DNA of 43,957 bases from Bacteroidota bacterium (GTDB lineage Bacteria; Bacteroidota; Bacteroidia; Chitinophagales; Chitinophagaceae). Position numbers and translations under genes: made by a program. The notes under the pieces are model-generated. The model was not told where the DNA came from. It saw only the letters and a program-made list of their open reading frames with translations, and did no database searches. Position 1 is the first letter of the stretch; each line of letters begins with the position of its first letter. Below are positions 42,120-43,957 of the stretch, piece by piece. The DNA is taken from assembly GCA_026391115.1 (NCBI GenBank), contig JAPLER010000068.1:1-43957 (forward strand), in the 5' to 3' direction.

Positions 42120-43145
42120 ATGTTATATAGAAGTAAAGCTCCTTTGCGTATAGGTTTGGCAGGTGGTGGTACCGATGTTTCTCCTTTTTGTGATGAATTT
42201 GGGGGTGCAATTCTTAATGCTACCATTTCGTTATATGCCTATGCAACAATTGAACCTATAGCAGAAAATAAAATTATTTTAGAAGCAAAAGATAGAAACG
42301 AAAAAGTGGAGTTTGACTGGACAAATGAATTACCAATTAATGGTTATTTAGATTTATTAAAAGGTGTTTATAATCGTATTCAAAAAGATTATGGTATTAA
42401 GCAGCAGGGTTTTAAACTATCAACATTCGTAGATGCACCTGCTGGTAGTGGTTTGGGCACATCATCTACATTAGTGGTTGCTATTATAGGTGCATTTGTA
42501 GAAATGCTTAAACTACCTCTTGGCGATTACGATATTGCACACTATGCCTACGAAATTGAAAGACAAGATTTAAAACTTGCTGGTGGTAGACAAGATCAAT
42601 ATGCTGCCACATTTGGTGGTGTAAACTTTATGGAGTTTTACGAGGATGATAAAGTAATTGTAAACCCACTAAGAATAAGACCAGAATATTTACACGAACT
42701 TGAAAACAATTTGGTGTTATTTTTTACTGCAACAAGTAGAGAAAGTGCTACCATAATTAAAGAGCAGCAAAAAAATGTAAATGATAAAAACAGTGGGAGT
42801 ATAGAGGCAATGCACCAATTAAAAGAGCAAGCCAAAATGATGAAGGAAGCTATGCTTAAAGGAAGACTAAATAATATAGGCGAAATTTTGAATTATGGTT
42901 TTGAGCAAAAACGTAAAATGGCTGCCAATATTAGCAATCCATTAATTGAAGACATTTATGCAACAGCAAAAAACGCAGGGGCTACTGGTGGTAAAATAAG
43001 TGGTGCTGGCGGTGGTGGATTTATGATTTTTTATTGCCCTGCAACATCTAGGTACAATGTTATAGATGCTTTACAACAATTTGGTGGTCAAGTAAAGCAA
43101 TATCAATTTGTAACAGAAGGGTTAAGAACTTGGAGTACAATTTAG
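42120..43145 (+). CDS. hddA: GHMP kinase, D-glycero-D-manno-heptose 7-phosphate kinase-like
   Basis: 341 residues. RSKAPLRIGLAGGGTDVSPF is the typical start of HddA-type sugar kinases, PAGSGLGTSSTLVVA the ATP loop, and GATGGKISGAGGGGFMIFY the third GHMP motif. HddA makes D-glycero-alpha-D-manno-heptose 1,7-bisphosphate for GDP-heptose in glycans; related GHMP kinases act on fucose or other sugars, so the substrate is inferred. It neighbours glycosyltransferases, fitting surface-glycan synthesis. Confidence 0.82.
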   Translation: MLYRSKAPLRIGLAGGGTDVSPFCDEFGGAILNATISLYAYATIEPIAENKIILEAKDRNEKVEFDWTNELPINGYLDLLKGVYNRIQKDYGIKQQGFKLSTFVDAPAGSGLGTSSTLVVAIIGAFVEMLKLPLGDYDIAHYAYEIERQDLKLAGGRQDQYAATFGGVNFMEFYEDDKVIVNPLRIRPEYLHELENNLVLFFTATSRESATIIKEQQKNVNDKNSGSIEAMHQLKEQAKMMKEAMLKGRLNNIGEILNYGFEQKRKMAANISNPLIEDIYATAKNAGATGGKISGAGGGGFMIFYCPATSRYNVIDALQQFGGQVKQYQFVTEGLRTWSTI

Positions 43146-43157
43146 TTAATCATAAAT

Positions 43158-43957
43158 CTACAAACCCACCTTCTCGGCTATCAAATATTCATTTCTACTA
43201 GCACTGTTTCTAGAAATTAACTCGGCTATAAATCCTGCTAAAAATAATTGCATACCAATAACCATTACTGTTAATGCAATATAAAACCCTGGTCGATTGG
43301 TAAGGGCAAATTCTTTATCAATAATTTTAGATATTAGCAAATAGGCACTCATTGCAAAGCCTGCCATAAAACATAATGTGCCATACAATCCAAAAAAATG
43401 CATTGGGCGTTTACCAAACTTGCTTACAAAATTGATTGTGGCAAGGTCTAAAAACCCATTCACAAAACGCTCCCACCCAAACTTGGTAATGCCAAATTTT
43501 CTAGCTCTATGCTCTACTACTTTTTCGCCAATTTTTTTAAAGCCATTCCACTTAGCAATTACAATGTTCTACTACTTTTTCGCCAATTTTTTTAAAGCCA
43601 TTCCATTTGGCAATTACAGGTATGTATCTGTGCATTTCGCCATATACTTCAATATTTTTTACTACTTTATTTTTATAGGCTTTTAGTCCACAGTTAAAGT
43701 CATGAAGTTTTATACCACTGCTCCATCGTGCAGCACCATTAAATATTTTTGAGGGAATATTTTTTGTAAATGTGTTATCATATCTTTTCTTTTTCCAACC
43801 ACTTACTAAATCAAACCCATCACTCATTATCATTTTATATAAGTCAGGTATTTCATCAGGGATGTCTTGCATATCAGCATCCATTGTAATTACCACATTT
43901 CCTTGTGCTACTTTAAAACCTTCGTTCAATGCTGCACTTTTGCCATAATTTCTTTGA
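43158..43957 (-). pseudogene. GT2 glycosyltransferase, DPM1/ArnC-like; frame broken by a 55-nt duplication; 5' end outside the window
   Basis: Reading leftwards from the window edge: KSAALNEGF, VVITMDADMQDIPDEIPDLY (DxD-type metal site), GWKKKRYDNTFTKNIPSKIF, then HRYIPVIAKWNGFKKIGEKV in the ORF 43552-43929. The frame then runs into a second copy of the same 55 nt and stops. In the other frame the protein continues EHRARKFGITKFGWERFVNG, then two membrane helices (LYGTLCFMAGFAMSAYLLI, FYIALTVMVIGMQLFLAGF) and ends at 43158. Removing 55 nt restores one frame. Members move sugars from nucleotide to polyprenyl phosphate. Confidence 0.8.
43513..43622. repeat. 55-nt tandem duplication in the GT2 gene
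   Basis: Copies 43513-43567 and 43568-43622 start identically (TCTACTACTTTTTCGCC...) for 38 nt, then differ at two synonymous sites (GCT/GCC for Ala, AAG/AAA for Lys in IAKWNG) and at the end. Confidence 0.85.

Overview
This window looks like part of a low-GC Bacteroidota chromosome, most likely family Chitinophagaceae or a close relative. The grounds are protein-level resemblance (HldD, GltX, MCC-type carboxylase, DUF4954), a type IX secretion C-terminal domain, TTG and GTG starts next to ATG, and repeated -7 elements of the Bacteroidota type TAnnTTTG. Nearly all of it is housekeeping. I see no phage, insertion sequence, CRISPR array, defence island or integrase.

Layout. 1-6.4 kb: a CBS-pair protein, MurA carrying Asp in place of the catalytic Cys, a secreted aspartyl protease with a PDZ domain, a small lipoprotein, an ECF-like sigma factor followed by a membrane protein that joins an anti-sigma-like cytoplasmic region to an exported trypsin-like protease, and a disrupted RmlD-like reductase. 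6.5-9.1 kb: pfkA-pyk, a glycolytic pair with its own promoter and terminator. 9.1-13.4 kb: a CpcT/CpeT-like secreted protein, an M20 dipeptidase, a YhhN-like membrane protein, aspartate kinase. 13.4-19.7 kb: gene remnants, secreted proteins, ribF, a disrupted coaD, a LutA-like protein. 19.9-26.5 kb: pheT, a TPR membrane protein, pdhA, hldD-proC, an HMA-like periplasmic protein. 26.6-31.2 kb: gltX (frameshifted), a zinc-less Sir2, an EVE protein, a tiny membrane ORF, an acyl-CoA carboxylase beta subunit. 31.4-36.6 kb: SDR, J-KTSC fusion, AcpH, dienelactone hydrolase, tRNA-Ser(UGA), grpE-dnaJ (dnaJ broken). 36.6-44 kb: a hypothetical, DUF4954 (broken), a GT4 glycosyltransferase, a T9SS cargo protein, a heptose-type GHMP kinase, and a GT2 glycosyltransferase (broken, running off the end).

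Two patterns cut across the genes. First, seven genes in 44 kb are frame-disrupted, several of them normally essential (coaD, gltX). Two carry tandem duplications (43 and 55 nt) whose copies differ mainly at synonymous positions, which points to joining of two strain haplotypes in assembly rather than to real decay. Second, six loci between 12.9 and 39.9 kb hold degenerate repeats with a strict 7-nt period, lying between genes, at the 3' ends of genes (ribF, GT4), or in frame inside genes (aspartate kinase, GT4). These heptamer arrays, together with the sigma factor / anti-sigma-protease fusion pair, are the most interesting content.

Pathway links: envelope building (MurA, HldD, HddA-like kinase, glycosyltransferases), central carbon (PfkA, Pyk, PdhA), cofactors (RibF, CoaD), amino acids (aspartate kinase, ProC), translation (PheT, GltX, tRNA-Ser) and chaperones (GrpE, DnaJ, J-KTSC).
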